This document shows positions 26,797-34,455 of a DNA stretch of 64,000 bases, piece by piece. The notes beneath the pieces are model-generated. The model did not search any database. It was given only the letters and a program-made list of their open reading frames with translations, and was not told where the DNA came from. The DNA is from JBEKHT01 sp049511715 (lineage in GTDB: Bacteria > Chloroflexota > Anaerolineae > Anaerolineales > RBG-16-64-43), in the NCBI GenBank assembly GCA_049511715.1, contig JBEKXU010000003.1, positions 1-64,000 on the forward strand, read 5' to 3'. Numbering within the stretch: the first letter of the stretch is position 1; each line of letters opens with the position of its first letter. A program made the translations under genes and the position numbers.

Positions 26797-29520
26797 CTAA
26801 AGCTCGAAGCTCAGGAACACGTCCACCACGTTAGGATCGAAATGCCTCCCGGACTGCTCCCGCAGGTAGCCCAGCGCCTTTTCCTTGGGCCAGGCGGTTC
26901 GATAAGGGCGGTCGGAGAGCAGGGCATCCCAAACGTCGACCACAGCGAAGATCCGAGCTGGCAACGGGATTTCCTCCCCTTTCAACCCTCGGGGGTAGCC
27001 CGTCCCGTCCCACTTCTCGTGATGGCAGTAGGGGATATCAATGGCCTGACGCAGGTACGTGATCGGGTAGAGCAAGTCCCGGGCGTACACCGGATGCATG
27101 CGCATCACCTGCCATTCCACTTCGGTGAGCGGCCCGGGTTTCAGCAGGATCCCATCGGGGATGCCCATTTTCCCGATGTCGTGCAAAAGCGCACCCCGGC
27201 GTACATGCTCCAGCCTTTCGGCCGGAACACCCATGGTGCGGGCCAGACGCAGGGCCAGTTCGGCTACCCGCTGGGTGTGTCCCTCCGTCTCGCGGTCTCT
27301 CAGGTCGAGCGCACGCGACCATCCCTCCAAGGTCGCGTCATAAGCAAGCATGAGTTCCAGATTGGAGCGTTGCAAATCCTCGAGCAGGGAAGCGTTCTCG
27401 ATCGCGATGGCGGCCTGGCCCGCCAGGGTCTGCAGAAACTCCAACCACTCCGGGCTGGGGTTGAGAGGGGCCCGGTGAAAGATCTCCAGGACTCCCTTGA
27501 CATCGCCTTTGGCGATCAGGGGAGCAACCACTTGGGAAATAAACCCTTCGCCTTCCAGGAAGCGCCCGCGGGGCTGGCGAACTTCGGAGGAAAAGATCTT
27601 CGCGTCGGAAGGGAGGTCCAGGACGGTCAGCACGCGCCGTTCGAGAGCTGCCCGCCCGGCCAGACCTTCTCCAAGTCGCCAGCGAGCTTTGGAAATTGCG
27701 CTACCTCGAAACCCACGACCCGCGGCATATTCCAGGGTTTGGCTGTGCGGTTTGAGAAGGAGAACATCTGCAGCGCCGACCTGGAGCAGGCCGGTCACTT
27801 TGTCCAGGAGAATCTCCAGGGTCACGCGCAGATCCGTGCTGGCGCTAATGGCCAGTTCAATCGAGTGCAGGGCGGTTAGGCGGTCAAGGTTGGCCTCCAT
27901 GTCGGCGTGCAGGCGCATGCGATGGATGGCGTTGCCGGCGATTTCTGCGATCGTGCCGAGCAAACTGAGTTCGGCCTTCTTCACCGAGCGCGGTCGTTCA
28001 GCCGCGATCAGGATCACCCCGACCACCTCCTGGGCTGAGCGAATCGGTACTGCCGCCCCCGCCCAGTTGTGCAAAAGAGTCGCCTTCATCTCATCGGGCG
28101 TCCAGGGGTCTGCGGAGAAGTCCTCAATGAGATGGGCGCTCCCGCCGGAGAGCATGTGTCCGGCAAGGCTCTGCTCCCCCTCACTGTACTTGGAGGCTGC
28201 CTTGGCGAGCCAGCCGCGGACCGCCACCTCCCGCATCCCTCCGTCGAGAGGATCCCTAAGGTAAACCGCCCCAGCCTGAACGGCAAGAACGGCAAGGATC
28301 TCATCCAAAAGAATGGGCATCATCTCTCCGACGGTGGAGGCGGAGCGGAGCGTTGTGGAGATCCGGTTGACCGCCTCGAGCTCGGCGAGTCGCAGCTGGA
28401 GCTCCTTCTGGACCCGGGCCTGGTCGGTCATCTCCATGAAGACGGCCATGGCTCCGCTCACCCTGCCCTCGGCGTCATAGAGAGTGGAGGCGAAAATGGT
28501 TAAATCGATGGGGACTCCGTCTTTGCGGACGCGGCGAATCTCAGTACCGCCGACTTGATCTCCTCGAAAGATGTGCTCACGCAGCTGTTGATGCTCGGCC
28601 TGCTTTTCCGGCGGAACCGTCGGCAAAGGCTGCCCAAGGACCTCCTGGCGGCTCCAGCCAAATGTTCGCTCGGCAGAGGGATTCCAGATCCGGACCAGGC
28701 CCTCTCGGTTGATGGCGATCGTGGGAAGAGGACAAGCCTGGATGAGGGCAGCCAAGGCCTGAGTGTCTTCAGTTGACGGTTGTTCTGAAGCGGATTGTTC
28801 GCTGGTGTCCATCCCGGCGCAGATCAGTATGGGCTGACCCTCAGGGTCATGAACCTCACTGTTCTTCCAGGAAAGGTACCGGACCTGGCCGGATCGGGTA
28901 GCGATGGGATATTCGCAGAAAGGCGCCAGCTTGCGCTCCTGCCTCCAGCGCTCAAAGAGGTTGTGGGCTTCTGTCCGCTTTTCGTCTGTGGCAACCACCT
29001 CGAACCAGCCCTTCGCCCGGACCTCTTCCAAGGAATATCCGGTGATCCTCTGGGCGGCAGGGTTGAAGACGCGCACTTGGCCGTCTCGGTCCAGGCCGAC
29101 CACTGGCGCAATCGCTGTCTCGATGAGTTGGTCCGCTAGCGAGGCGGTTGACGCGGTCAGTTCGTGAGCGGTAAGTGGCTCGGAGACCCTCTCCAGGAGG
29201 CACGAGATCCCTCCCTCCTGCGAGCGGATGGTTTCCGCCTGAAGGCTGAAGCCTTGCACCTGCCCGTCCTTGCGCACGATTTGAACCATCAGTTCTTGCG
29301 GCTTGCCTGTCCGCCTCCATTCTCCCCAGGAGGTCGAGAATTCCTTCGCCGAGGGCTCGGTGAGCAGGACTGCAAAGGGGCGTCCCAGGATCTCCTCTTG
29401 GCTGAATCCGAACGCCTGTCGCCAAGCTTCGTCGACCTGAAGGATCTTCCCGTCCCCGTCCAGGGTTTGCTGGCAGCGAAAGATAGCCTCCCGCGGTGCG
29501 CCCATCGACTCGTGCGTCAA
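26797..29520 (-). CDS. Soluble PAS-PAS-PAS-GAF-GAF-HD-GYP phosphodiesterase
   Basis: 907 residues: three PAS domains (about 15-130, 140-255, 260-380; each with a WxxxFGxSxEE-type turn such as FGFSQEEILGRPF and FGWSRQEVLGQPL), two GAF domains (about 385-545 and 555-705) and an HD-GYP domain from 748 with an intact HDIGK (780-784) and HHEKWDGTGYP (833-843). It should sense small ligands or redox state and hydrolyse c-di-GMP. No membrane helices are seen. The TTG start at 29520 follows GGGAGGAAGA. The last ~350 residues closely match the neighbouring 1259-residue protein, indicating tandem duplication. Confidence 0.9.
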   Translation of the reverse strand: MTHESMGAPREAIFRCQQTLDGDGKILQVDEAWRQAFGFSQEEILGRPFAVLLTEPSAKEFSTSWGEWRRTGKPQELMVQIVRKDGQVQGFSLQAETIRSQEGGISCLLERVSEPLTAHELTASTASLADQLIETAIAPVVGLDRDGQVRVFNPAAQRITGYSLEEVRAKGWFEVVATDEKRTEAHNLFERWRQERKLAPFCEYPIATRSGQVRYLSWKNSEVHDPEGQPILICAGMDTSEQSASEQPSTEDTQALAALIQACPLPTIAINREGLVRIWNPSAERTFGWSRQEVLGQPLPTVPPEKQAEHQQLREHIFRGDQVGGTEIRRVRKDGVPIDLTIFASTLYDAEGRVSGAMAVFMEMTDQARVQKELQLRLAELEAVNRISTTLRSASTVGEMMPILLDEILAVLAVQAGAVYLRDPLDGGMREVAVRGWLAKAASKYSEGEQSLAGHMLSGGSAHLIEDFSADPWTPDEMKATLLHNWAGAAVPIRSAQEVVGVILIAAERPRSVKKAELSLLGTIAEIAGNAIHRMRLHADMEANLDRLTALHSIELAISASTDLRVTLEILLDKVTGLLQVGAADVLLLKPHSQTLEYAAGRGFRGSAISKARWRLGEGLAGRAALERRVLTVLDLPSDAKIFSSEVRQPRGRFLEGEGFISQVVAPLIAKGDVKGVLEIFHRAPLNPSPEWLEFLQTLAGQAAIAIENASLLEDLQRSNLELMLAYDATLEGWSRALDLRDRETEGHTQRVAELALRLARTMGVPAERLEHVRRGALLHDIGKMGIPDGILLKPGPLTEVEWQVMRMHPVYARDLLYPITYLRQAIDIPYCHHEKWDGTGYPRGLKGEEIPLPARIFAVVDVWDALLSDRPYRTAWPKEKALGYLREQSGRHFDPNVVDVFLSFEL

Positions 29521-30128
29521 TCTTCCTCCCTACCTTGGGTCATTCTGGGGATCATGGCTCAAAAAGCAGACTCCGGGGCGTTGCAACTGATCCTCTCGCG
29601 GCAGAGGTCCCTCGACCCATCTCTGGGCATTCTGTCCAAAGAGGCCCGTCCGAGTGCCCGCAGGAATAGCCGGGCTCCGTCCGGCTGCTCCTGGAGCCCA
29701 GACTGGAGCCCCGCAAGTTGCTCTTCCCTCGTAGCCCGATTCCTCTGCTCCTTCCCCGGCAATCCTGGTCAGACCCAATAATGTCAAACCGTTGCGGCGA
29801 GAATCGATGCGGCGACGGCCGAGGTGGCAAGAAAGGAATGCCCCCCACGGCCCGAGCGCGAACGGCGCGCCGGAGCAGATGGAGGACGGCAGCCATAATC
29901 GAGACGGAACCTTCGGTCCGGGGATCCATCCGGTTTCAGGTGCTCCTGGGAGGGCCACGCCACACGGGACCCTCCATCAGAACGATTATACAGTGAGGAT
30001 TTGCGACCCAAGGTGACGGCTTTCCTGGAGGGTCTTCGAACCGCGATTGCAACTCGGGAAGATGCGTACCGTGAGGTTGCGGCGCGGAGCAAGGCTCCCC
30101 TGGGGCGTCGGAGGCGAGAGTCTACCCG
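29521..30128. other. Intergenic region left of the insertion sequence
   Basis: About 600 bases without a clear gene. On the minus strand a TTGACA lies just above 29780 but lacks a good -10. On the plus strand a short frame near 30001-30135 reads protein-like text (KVTAFLEGLRTAIATREDAY) up to the IS boundary and could be an interrupted small gene. Confidence 0.4.
30116..30128 (+). repeat. Left flanking direct repeat of the IS (putative target duplication)
   Basis: GAGAGTCTACCCG matches GAGAGTCCACCCG at 31588-31600 with one mismatch. The match can be stretched to 16 bases depending on where the element end is drawn. Confidence 0.6.
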
Positions 30129-30183
30129 GTGTTAGTGTTCAGTGACAAGGTCACCCTAACTGTTCAATAAAAACGTCACCTTA
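30129..30183 (+). repeat. Left terminal inverted repeat of the IS
   Basis: Two conserved blocks, GTGTTAGTGTTCAGTGA and GTCACCCTAACTGTTCAATA, followed by AACGTCACCTTA, mirror the right end with about 70 percent identity. The transposase stop codon (30176-30178) lies inside this repeat. Confidence 0.7.
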
Positions 30184-31531
30184 GCGGTCCTCCGGGCACC
30201 GGCATGTTTTTGTACGGCTGGCGCCAGGGATGATCTGGTGCTGGAACACAAGCTGGAAGGGGTACCAGTTTGCTTTGAGCTCTGGGCTGAAGGGAGGGTC
30301 GGACAGCGACCTTCTTCACGGGGAGAGCAGCTCTCTTGGCAGGGGTGAACTTCCCCACCTGGGGAGTGCCGGGCTCAAGCGGCTCGTGCACGGCCAACGT
30401 CTTGCCATGGTGGGTGATGGCCAGACGGCCATCCATGTGGTGTCGAAGCTCAACCCGTGTGCCTGCGTAGCCGCGCTGGCGAGGGGTGAGGGGAATTGCC
30501 AGGGAGTGGCCCGAGAAGGAGACCGTGTTGTCCTGGGTCACCACGCGCTCGAACTTGAAGCAAAAGAGATCCTCGGGCCGAGTGCGAGCTGGCCAGGGCA
30601 GGTAGGCCGAACCTGGGTAGGCCGGCGGCTGTCCAAAGCGAGCGTTGAAGGCAGACAAGAAAGTCACCAGAACCTGGTTCGCTTCCGCCAGCGTGCGCGC
30701 ATTGGCACGCCGCAGGGCTTTGACTAGGCGGTCCTGAAGCGTGCCGAAAAGCCGTTCCACACGCCCCTTGGCTTGCGGAGAATGAGCCGGGATGAGACGG
30801 ATGCCTAGTTCATCCACCAGTCGCCCAAATTGGCTGCGCGGAAGGTCCCCCGCGAGCTGTTCGGCCAGGCTGGGTTCTTTGGGGCTCTGGAAGATGGTGT
30901 GGCGGTCAGCGTAGAGCGCCAGAGGCAGACCGTGGGTCCGGCAGATCTCCTGCAGCATCAGGAAGTACCCGGCCGCGTCCTCCTGCTCACGAAACGAGGC
31001 ATAGGTGATCTGGGACGTGGCATCGTCGATCGCCGCCAGCAAGACGAGCACGGGTCCGCGTCCCTCCAGCCAGTCGTGGTGACTGCCATCCACCTGAAGC
31101 AACATCCCCACCTGCGGGTAGCGCTCCCGCCTTTGATGGTGACGGCTGGTTCGCCGTTTGCGGGGACTGGCCAGACCGGCCTCCCGGCGGATCCGGCGGA
31201 CTGTCGAGCGCGACAGCCGGATGGCATACTCCTCGCCCAGGATCTCGGTGAAGTGCTGGTCGTTGAAGTCGCGGAACTCCCCCTTGGCCAGGGCCAGGAG
31301 CTTGCCCCGCACTGCCTTGGGCACCCGGCGCCTGGAGGGGCGTCCCCGGTTCCCGTGCGCCAGCCCGGCGGCTCCCCGACGTCGGTAGCTGGCCATCAGC
31401 CGCCTCTCCTGCCGCAGAGAAACCCCCAGCAAGGCGGCCGCCTGTTGCCCAGTGATTCGCCCAACTTGAACCTGGTTCAAGACCTTCAGCCGCTTCTGTT
31501 CCTTGTTGGTCAATGTCACCTCGGTGTCCAT
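30176..31531 (-). CDS. ISNCY-type DDE transposase
   Basis: 451 residues. An N-terminal helix-turn-helix pair (about 10-130: RITGQQAAALLGVSLRQERR and LSRSTVRRIRREAGL) is followed by an integrase-core domain. Candidate catalytic residues are D148 (LLQVDGSHHDW), D209 (LALYADRHTIF) and E259 (AKGRVERLFG). The D-to-E spacing of 50 is longer than the IS3-type 35, as expected for the ISNCY/IS1202 group. A beta-barrel-like tail (FKFERVVTQDNTVSFSG) follows. The frame is intact, so the element may be active. The ATG at 31531 lies in the right inverted repeat. Confidence 0.9.
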   Translation of the reverse strand: MDTEVTLTNKEQKRLKVLNQVQVGRITGQQAAALLGVSLRQERRLMASYRRRGAAGLAHGNRGRPSRRRVPKAVRGKLLALAKGEFRDFNDQHFTEILGEEYAIRLSRSTVRRIRREAGLASPRKRRTSRHHQRRERYPQVGMLLQVDGSHHDWLEGRGPVLVLLAAIDDATSQITYASFREQEDAAGYFLMLQEICRTHGLPLALYADRHTIFQSPKEPSLAEQLAGDLPRSQFGRLVDELGIRLIPAHSPQAKGRVERLFGTLQDRLVKALRRANARTLAEANQVLVTFLSAFNARFGQPPAYPGSAYLPWPARTRPEDLFCFKFERVVTQDNTVSFSGHSLAIPLTPRQRGYAGTRVELRHHMDGRLAITHHGKTLAVHEPLEPGTPQVGKFTPAKRAALPVKKVAVRPSLQPRAQSKLVPLPACVPAPDHPWRQPYKNMPVPGGPLR

Positions 31532-31587
31532 AGGGTGACATTTTCATTGACCAGTTACAGGGTGACAAATTCAATGGACTCTAGCAC
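31531..31587 (-). repeat. Right terminal inverted repeat of the IS
   Basis: The reverse complement reads GTGCTAGAGTCCATTGA, then GTCACCCTGTAACTGGTCAA and AATGTCACCCTA, matching the left end block for block. Confidence 0.7.
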
Positions 31588-31600
31588 GAGAGTCCACCCG
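31588..31600 (+). repeat. Right flanking direct repeat of the IS
   Basis: GAGAGTCCACCCG, one mismatch from the left copy at 30116-30128. It directly abuts a TTGACA box, so the element landed immediately upstream of a promoter. Confidence 0.6.
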
Positions 31601-31601
31601 G

Positions 31602-31630
31602 TTGACAAGCGGAAGCCTATGTGTCATACT
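31602..31630 (+). promoter_or_regulatory. Strong sigma-70 promoter of the small structured transcript
   Basis: TTGACA (31602-31607), a 17-base spacer and CATACT (31625-31630). Transcription should start near 31637. Confidence 0.7.
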
Positions 31631-31698
31631 GCCTGCCTAGCGCGTGAAACAACCTCTTTCCCTTGCTATCCTAAGAAAAGGAGGAGGTGGTGCCGAAG

Positions 31699-31749
31699 AT
31701 GAAAACTTCATGTAGTGCGCGCGCTGCGGCATCCCTCCTCCAAGGATAA
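31699..31749 (+). CDS. 16-codon leader-like ORF
   Basis: Encodes MKTSCSARAAASLLQG. The Shine-Dalgarno GGAGGAGG (31680-31687) is very strong, about 11 bases upstream. The ORF covers the 5' arm and the loop of a 14-bp hairpin and its TAA ends exactly one base before the 3' arm, so a translating ribosome would melt the stem. This is the geometry of a leader peptide. No homologue is recognised and translation is unproven. Confidence 0.45.
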   Translation: MKTSCSARAAASLLQG

Positions 31750-31763
31750 GGATGCCGCAGCGC
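31721..31763 (+). ncRNA. 14-bp hairpin with an anti-Shine-Dalgarno loop
   Basis: GCGCTGCGGCATCC (31721-31734) pairs perfectly with GGATGCCGCAGCGC (31750-31763). The 15-base loop begins CTCCTCC (31735-31741), complementary to GGAGGAG of the ORF ribosome site at 31680-31686, so the loop could also sequester translation initiation. Confidence 0.65.
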
Positions 31764-31764
31764 T

Positions 31765-31796
31765 GCAAAGGGCCGTCGAACCTGACGGCCCTTTGC
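31765..31796 (+). terminator. 13-bp terminator-like hairpin closing the small transcript
   Basis: GCAAAGGGCCGTC and GACGGCCCTTTGC are perfect complements around a 6-base GAACCT loop, followed by ATTTAAG. The T-run is short, so termination efficiency is uncertain. It starts one base after the preceding hairpin. Confidence 0.7.
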
Positions 31797-31799
31797 ATT

Positions 31800-32125
31800 T
31801 AAGCCGCTGGCGGCCGAGCCTCATAAAGCTCCTATGGAATCCTCTTGCTTCTGGAATGACCGAACCTCTGGCCCGTGGTGACGTGGCGCTGCAAAAAACT
31901 CCGCTCCTCCTCATGCGCCCCATGAGGCGCTGCCAGTCCTCAAATGCCCAATCGGATGTTGAGTCCCTGGCCCATAGAAAGGCCATTTACGGTTTATGGC
32001 CTCCTCCCAGACCCCGCGGCTTGAGGTTGGGCCTGAAGCCCATCCCGTCTCGCGTCCCTCCTGAGAACCGAAGCCGGGGAGCCCGTCCGCAATGAGATCT
32101 CTCGCTGGGGTTGCATAGGGATGCG
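31800..32125. other. Intergenic stretch between the hairpin element and the IS relic
   Basis: About 325 bases with only weak overlapping frames and no recognised gene. One minus-strand frame (about 31911-31986) reads WAFEDWQRLMGR-like text that could be transposase debris, but I cannot assign it. Confidence 0.35.
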
Positions 32126-32822
32126 TGTTACCCAAAGTGGAAAAGTGAACGACTTGAAATTTCAAGAGTGGACTGTGATTCCCTGCAGGGGAAGGGTAGT
32201 CGACTGGACCAGCCACGGATCTCAAGGACCTGGCGGGCCCCGTTGGGGATCAAGTGGAGCCCGCCTGTCGGCGGACAGGTTCCACGCACCGATCGAGATG
32301 GTCAGGACTTCCCGCGTGTTGGTTTCCGGCTTGCGCCGACGAGGGATGGAGCCGTCCAAGCGGATGATCGTGGGCACGGAGACCGACACGCCATTTGTCT
32401 TCAGGCGATCCCGGACAGCAGAATAGCCTGCCTGGCGGAAGAAAGGTTGCAGCCGGAGATTGGCAGGCGCGGATCGTCCATGAGTTTCTTCTCGCGCAGC
32501 AGCTCTTGCCTAATCTTGGCCTCCGTCGCCACACTGAGCCTACTGCGGCTTCTGCGGTCATAAACGACCTCAAAGCTCTCCAGACCTCGTCGTTACTCTT
32601 CGAGCAAGGCAAAGGATCGGGTCTTGCTGACTCCCAGGGCCTCCCGCACCTCAGGCCGCTTGACGTTTCCTCCCAGGCAGGCCTGGAGAAGAAACTTGAT
32701 CTGCCGGCTCGTGAATCGCTTATGGATCTGGCCCATCGTTCCCTCCCGGTGGTTTCGGGAGGGGTCCCCGGCGGTGTCCACTTTTCAGCTTTGAACTGTC
32801 CACCTTTCAACTTTGAATGACA
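32126..32822 (-). mobile_element. Internally deleted insertion sequence relic
   Basis: About 697 bases with TGT...ACA ends. The left end (32134-32174: AAAGTGGAAAAGTGAAC ... AGTGGACTGT) and the inverted right end (AAAGTTGAAAGGTGGAC ... AAGTGGACACCG) align over about 40 bases. TGCG flanks both sides and may be a 4-base target duplication. Inside is only the N-terminal part of a transposase. The element is non-autonomous, MITE-like in form but probably a simple deletion derivative. Confidence 0.7.
32250..32736 (-). pseudogene. Transposase remnant (N-terminal half, frameshifted)
   Basis: An ATG at 32736 begins MGQIHKRFTSRQIKFLLQA with VREALGVSKTRSFALLEE, an N-terminal helix-turn-helix that ends at a stop (32593). 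Further text in shifted frames continues the same protein family: YDRRSRSRLSVATEAKIRQE, DDPRLPISG, then YSAVRDRLKTNGVSVSVPTI and REVLTISIGA. The catalytic integrase core that should follow is absent, so the gene is dead through frameshifts plus an internal deletion. The family is probably an IS481-like or unclassified DDE type. Confidence 0.75.
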
Positions 32823-32837
32823 TTGCGGAGGGATGCG

Positions 32838-32866
32838 TTGACAGTCCCCTACCCTTGAATTACCAT
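32838..32866 (+). promoter_or_regulatory. Promoter of the SRP RNA gene
   Basis: TTGACA (32838-32843), 17-base spacer, TACCAT (32861-32866). The expected start at about 32873 coincides with the 5' end of the SRP RNA closing stem. The right end of the IS relic lies only 15 bases upstream of the -35. Confidence 0.75.
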
Positions 32867-32870
32867 GGCA

Positions 32871-32985
32871 GATCAGCCCGGCCGGGTCCGGCGCGGCGGA
32901 AACCCTTGAATCCCGCCAGGACCGAAAGGTAGCAACGGTAAGAGGGACCTTCCGGGTGCCGCCGGGAAACCTGACCGGGCTGAGT
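32871..32985 (+). ncRNA. ffs: Signal recognition particle RNA, small bacterial (4.5S-like) type
   Basis: About 115 bases. The closing stem pairs TCAGCCCGG (32873-32881) with CCGGGCTGA (32975-32983). The apical part contains the conserved Ffh-binding core: CCAGGACC, a GAAA tetraloop (32924-32927), GGTAGCAACGG, then a distal TCCGGGTGCCGCCGGG strand. No Alu domain is present. There is no T-run after the RNA, and the yabE-like gene starts 7 bases later, so the 3' end is probably made by processing. It functions with Ffh and FtsY in co-translational membrane targeting. Confidence 0.9.
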
Positions 32986-32991
32986 CACTCG

Positions 32992-34455
32992 ATGAGAATG
33001 AAGACTGCTGGGCTGACGCCTGGGAGCGCCGTTCCCTTTTTGGCCGGCCTGACTGCGATTCTGGTCGGCGTTGGACTGTTTCTGGCGACCCAGCGTACTG
33101 TCGTTGTCGTCGCTGAGGGTCAGACCCAGAACGTGCACACCCATGCCCAGTCGGTGGCCCTGGTACTGCGCGATGCTGGGTTAGTTCTGCATCCGTACGA
33201 TCGGGTTCAACCGGGTCTCTCTTCTCCCGTGAAGAGCGGGATGACGATCCGCGTCGACCGAGCCAAGTGGATCCAGCTGGAGACGGGGTCTGGGTCGACC
33301 GAAATCCTCGTGCACGAGGGGGACCGGCTGATCCCCGCCAATCTCTTGCTCTCCAAAGGAGTCTCGATCTTTCCTGGAGAGGTTGTCCTCGCCGACGGCT
33401 CCGTGGTTGATCCCTCCCTTCCACTACCACAAGTGCCGGCGGCGATTGGCGTCACGGCGGGCACGACCTTCGTCCTGATCCATGATGGCAGAATCGAGAA
33501 CCTGCAAGCCGCGGGGCCCACGGTGGGCGATGCCCTGTTTCAGCTCGGGATTCCTGTTTATGAAGGCGATTCCCTGGACCCTCCTGCGGACACTCCGCTG
33601 AGCCCAGGACCAGGGCAGGCACCGATTCGTATTGTTCTCAAGTCCTCTCGTCAGTTCCAGGTGCGCGTGGACGGAAAAGAGGTGACGATCCGCTCGGCGG
33701 CGAACACAGTCGGCGAGGCCCTGGCCCAAAATGGCTTGGCTCTCTCCGACGAGGACTACACCCTACCGGCCGAGGACCAACCGCTGCCTGTGGACGGCCA
33801 GATCCGGATCGTACGCGTCCGAGAGGCGCTGGTCCGCAACCAGTCTTCTTTACCCTACGGGACCAGCGTGGAATACCTGGCTGACCTTGGTTTGGGCCAA
33901 CGGCAACTCGTTTCTCCAGGCAAGTACGGGGTCGAGGAGAGCGTGGTTCGTGTCCGCTATGAGGACGGCGTCGAGGTCAAGCGCACGACCGAAGGACAAA
34001 CGATCTTGGTCCAGCCCACGAATGAAGTCGTCGCCTATGGCACCAAGATCGTGATCCAAAGCGTCAGCACCCCGGACGGGCCTAGGCAATACTGGTATTC
34101 CGTACCTGTCTATGCCACGGCCTATTGGCCCTGCGGCTCGGCGGGAGCGCCCGGCCAGTGTTATCCCCTTACCACCAGCGGCAAGAAGGTCGGCCTGGGG
34201 ATGATTGCCGTGGTCTATTCCTGGTATCTCGAAATGGAAGGCTGGCCGGTTTACGTGAGCGGCTACGGTCAAGCCAGCGTGGAGGACTACGGCGAAAACG
34301 TCACGAGCGTGTACTGGGTGGATGTCGCTTTCCCGGATTATCAGACTTTCCTCAATCATGGCGGAAGCGGCCCGAAATCCACAACCCTGTATTTCCTCAC
34401 CCCGGTTCCCAGCGAGCAGGCCATCCAGTTCGTGGCTCGACTCCCCCTGCGATGA
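32992..34455 (+). CDS. YabE/RpfB-like cell-wall protein (DUF348 repeats, G5, 3D domain)
   Basis: 487 residues. A short basic N-terminus and one membrane helix (AVPFLAGLTAILVGVGLFLA) anchor an exported protein. Three DUF348 repeats follow (VVVVAEGQTQNVHTHAQSVA; FVLIHDGRIENLQAAGPTVG; FQVRVDGKEVTIRSAANTVG), then a G5 domain ending EVVAYGTKI, then a 3D (Asp-Asp-Asp) domain with YATAYWPCG, TSGKKVGLGMIAV and VSGYGQASVEDYG. Such proteins remodel peptidoglycan, and the 3D domain is related to lytic transglycosylase MltA. The longer in-frame start at 32956 lies inside the SRP RNA, so ATG 32992 (or 32998) is chosen. The stop overlaps rsmA (ATGA). Confidence 0.87.
   Translation: MRMKTAGLTPGSAVPFLAGLTAILVGVGLFLATQRTVVVVAEGQTQNVHTHAQSVALVLRDAGLVLHPYDRVQPGLSSPVKSGMTIRVDRAKWIQLETGSGSTEILVHEGDRLIPANLLLSKGVSIFPGEVVLADGSVVDPSLPLPQVPAAIGVTAGTTFVLIHDGRIENLQAAGPTVGDALFQLGIPVYEGDSLDPPADTPLSPGPGQAPIRIVLKSSRQFQVRVDGKEVTIRSAANTVGEALAQNGLALSDEDYTLPAEDQPLPVDGQIRIVRVREALVRNQSSLPYGTSVEYLADLGLGQRQLVSPGKYGVEESVVRVRYEDGVEVKRTTEGQTILVQPTNEVVAYGTKIVIQSVSTPDGPRQYWYSVPVYATAYWPCGSAGAPGQCYPLTTSGKKVGLGMIAVVYSWYLEMEGWPVYVSGYGQASVEDYGENVTSVYWVDVAFPDYQTFLNHGGSGPKSTTLYFLTPVPSEQAIQFVARLPLR

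Larger units (their letters stand above)
30129..31587 (-). mobile_element. Insertion sequence, ISNCY/IS1202 type, apparently complete
   Basis: About 1.46 kb with a single intact transposase, imperfect terminal inverted repeats of roughly 55 bases, and a 13-16 bp direct repeat outside. The ends read GTGTTAGTGTTCAGTGA on the left and GTGCTAGAGTCCATTGA on the right, each followed by GTCACCCT and a second block ending AACGTCACC or AATGTCACC. Long target duplications are a feature I recall for IS1202-group elements (a subgroup near ISTde1 has about 15-17 bp); this assignment is from memory and needs a database check. Confidence 0.75.

Noticed and set aside
32117..32838. The direct repeat AGGGATGCGT at 32117-32126 and 32829-32838 as the target duplication of the IS relic
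   Set aside because: The TGT...ACA ends of the relic leave only TGCG directly adjacent on both sides; the longer repeat is offset by 6 bases on the right, so it fits poorly as a target duplication.
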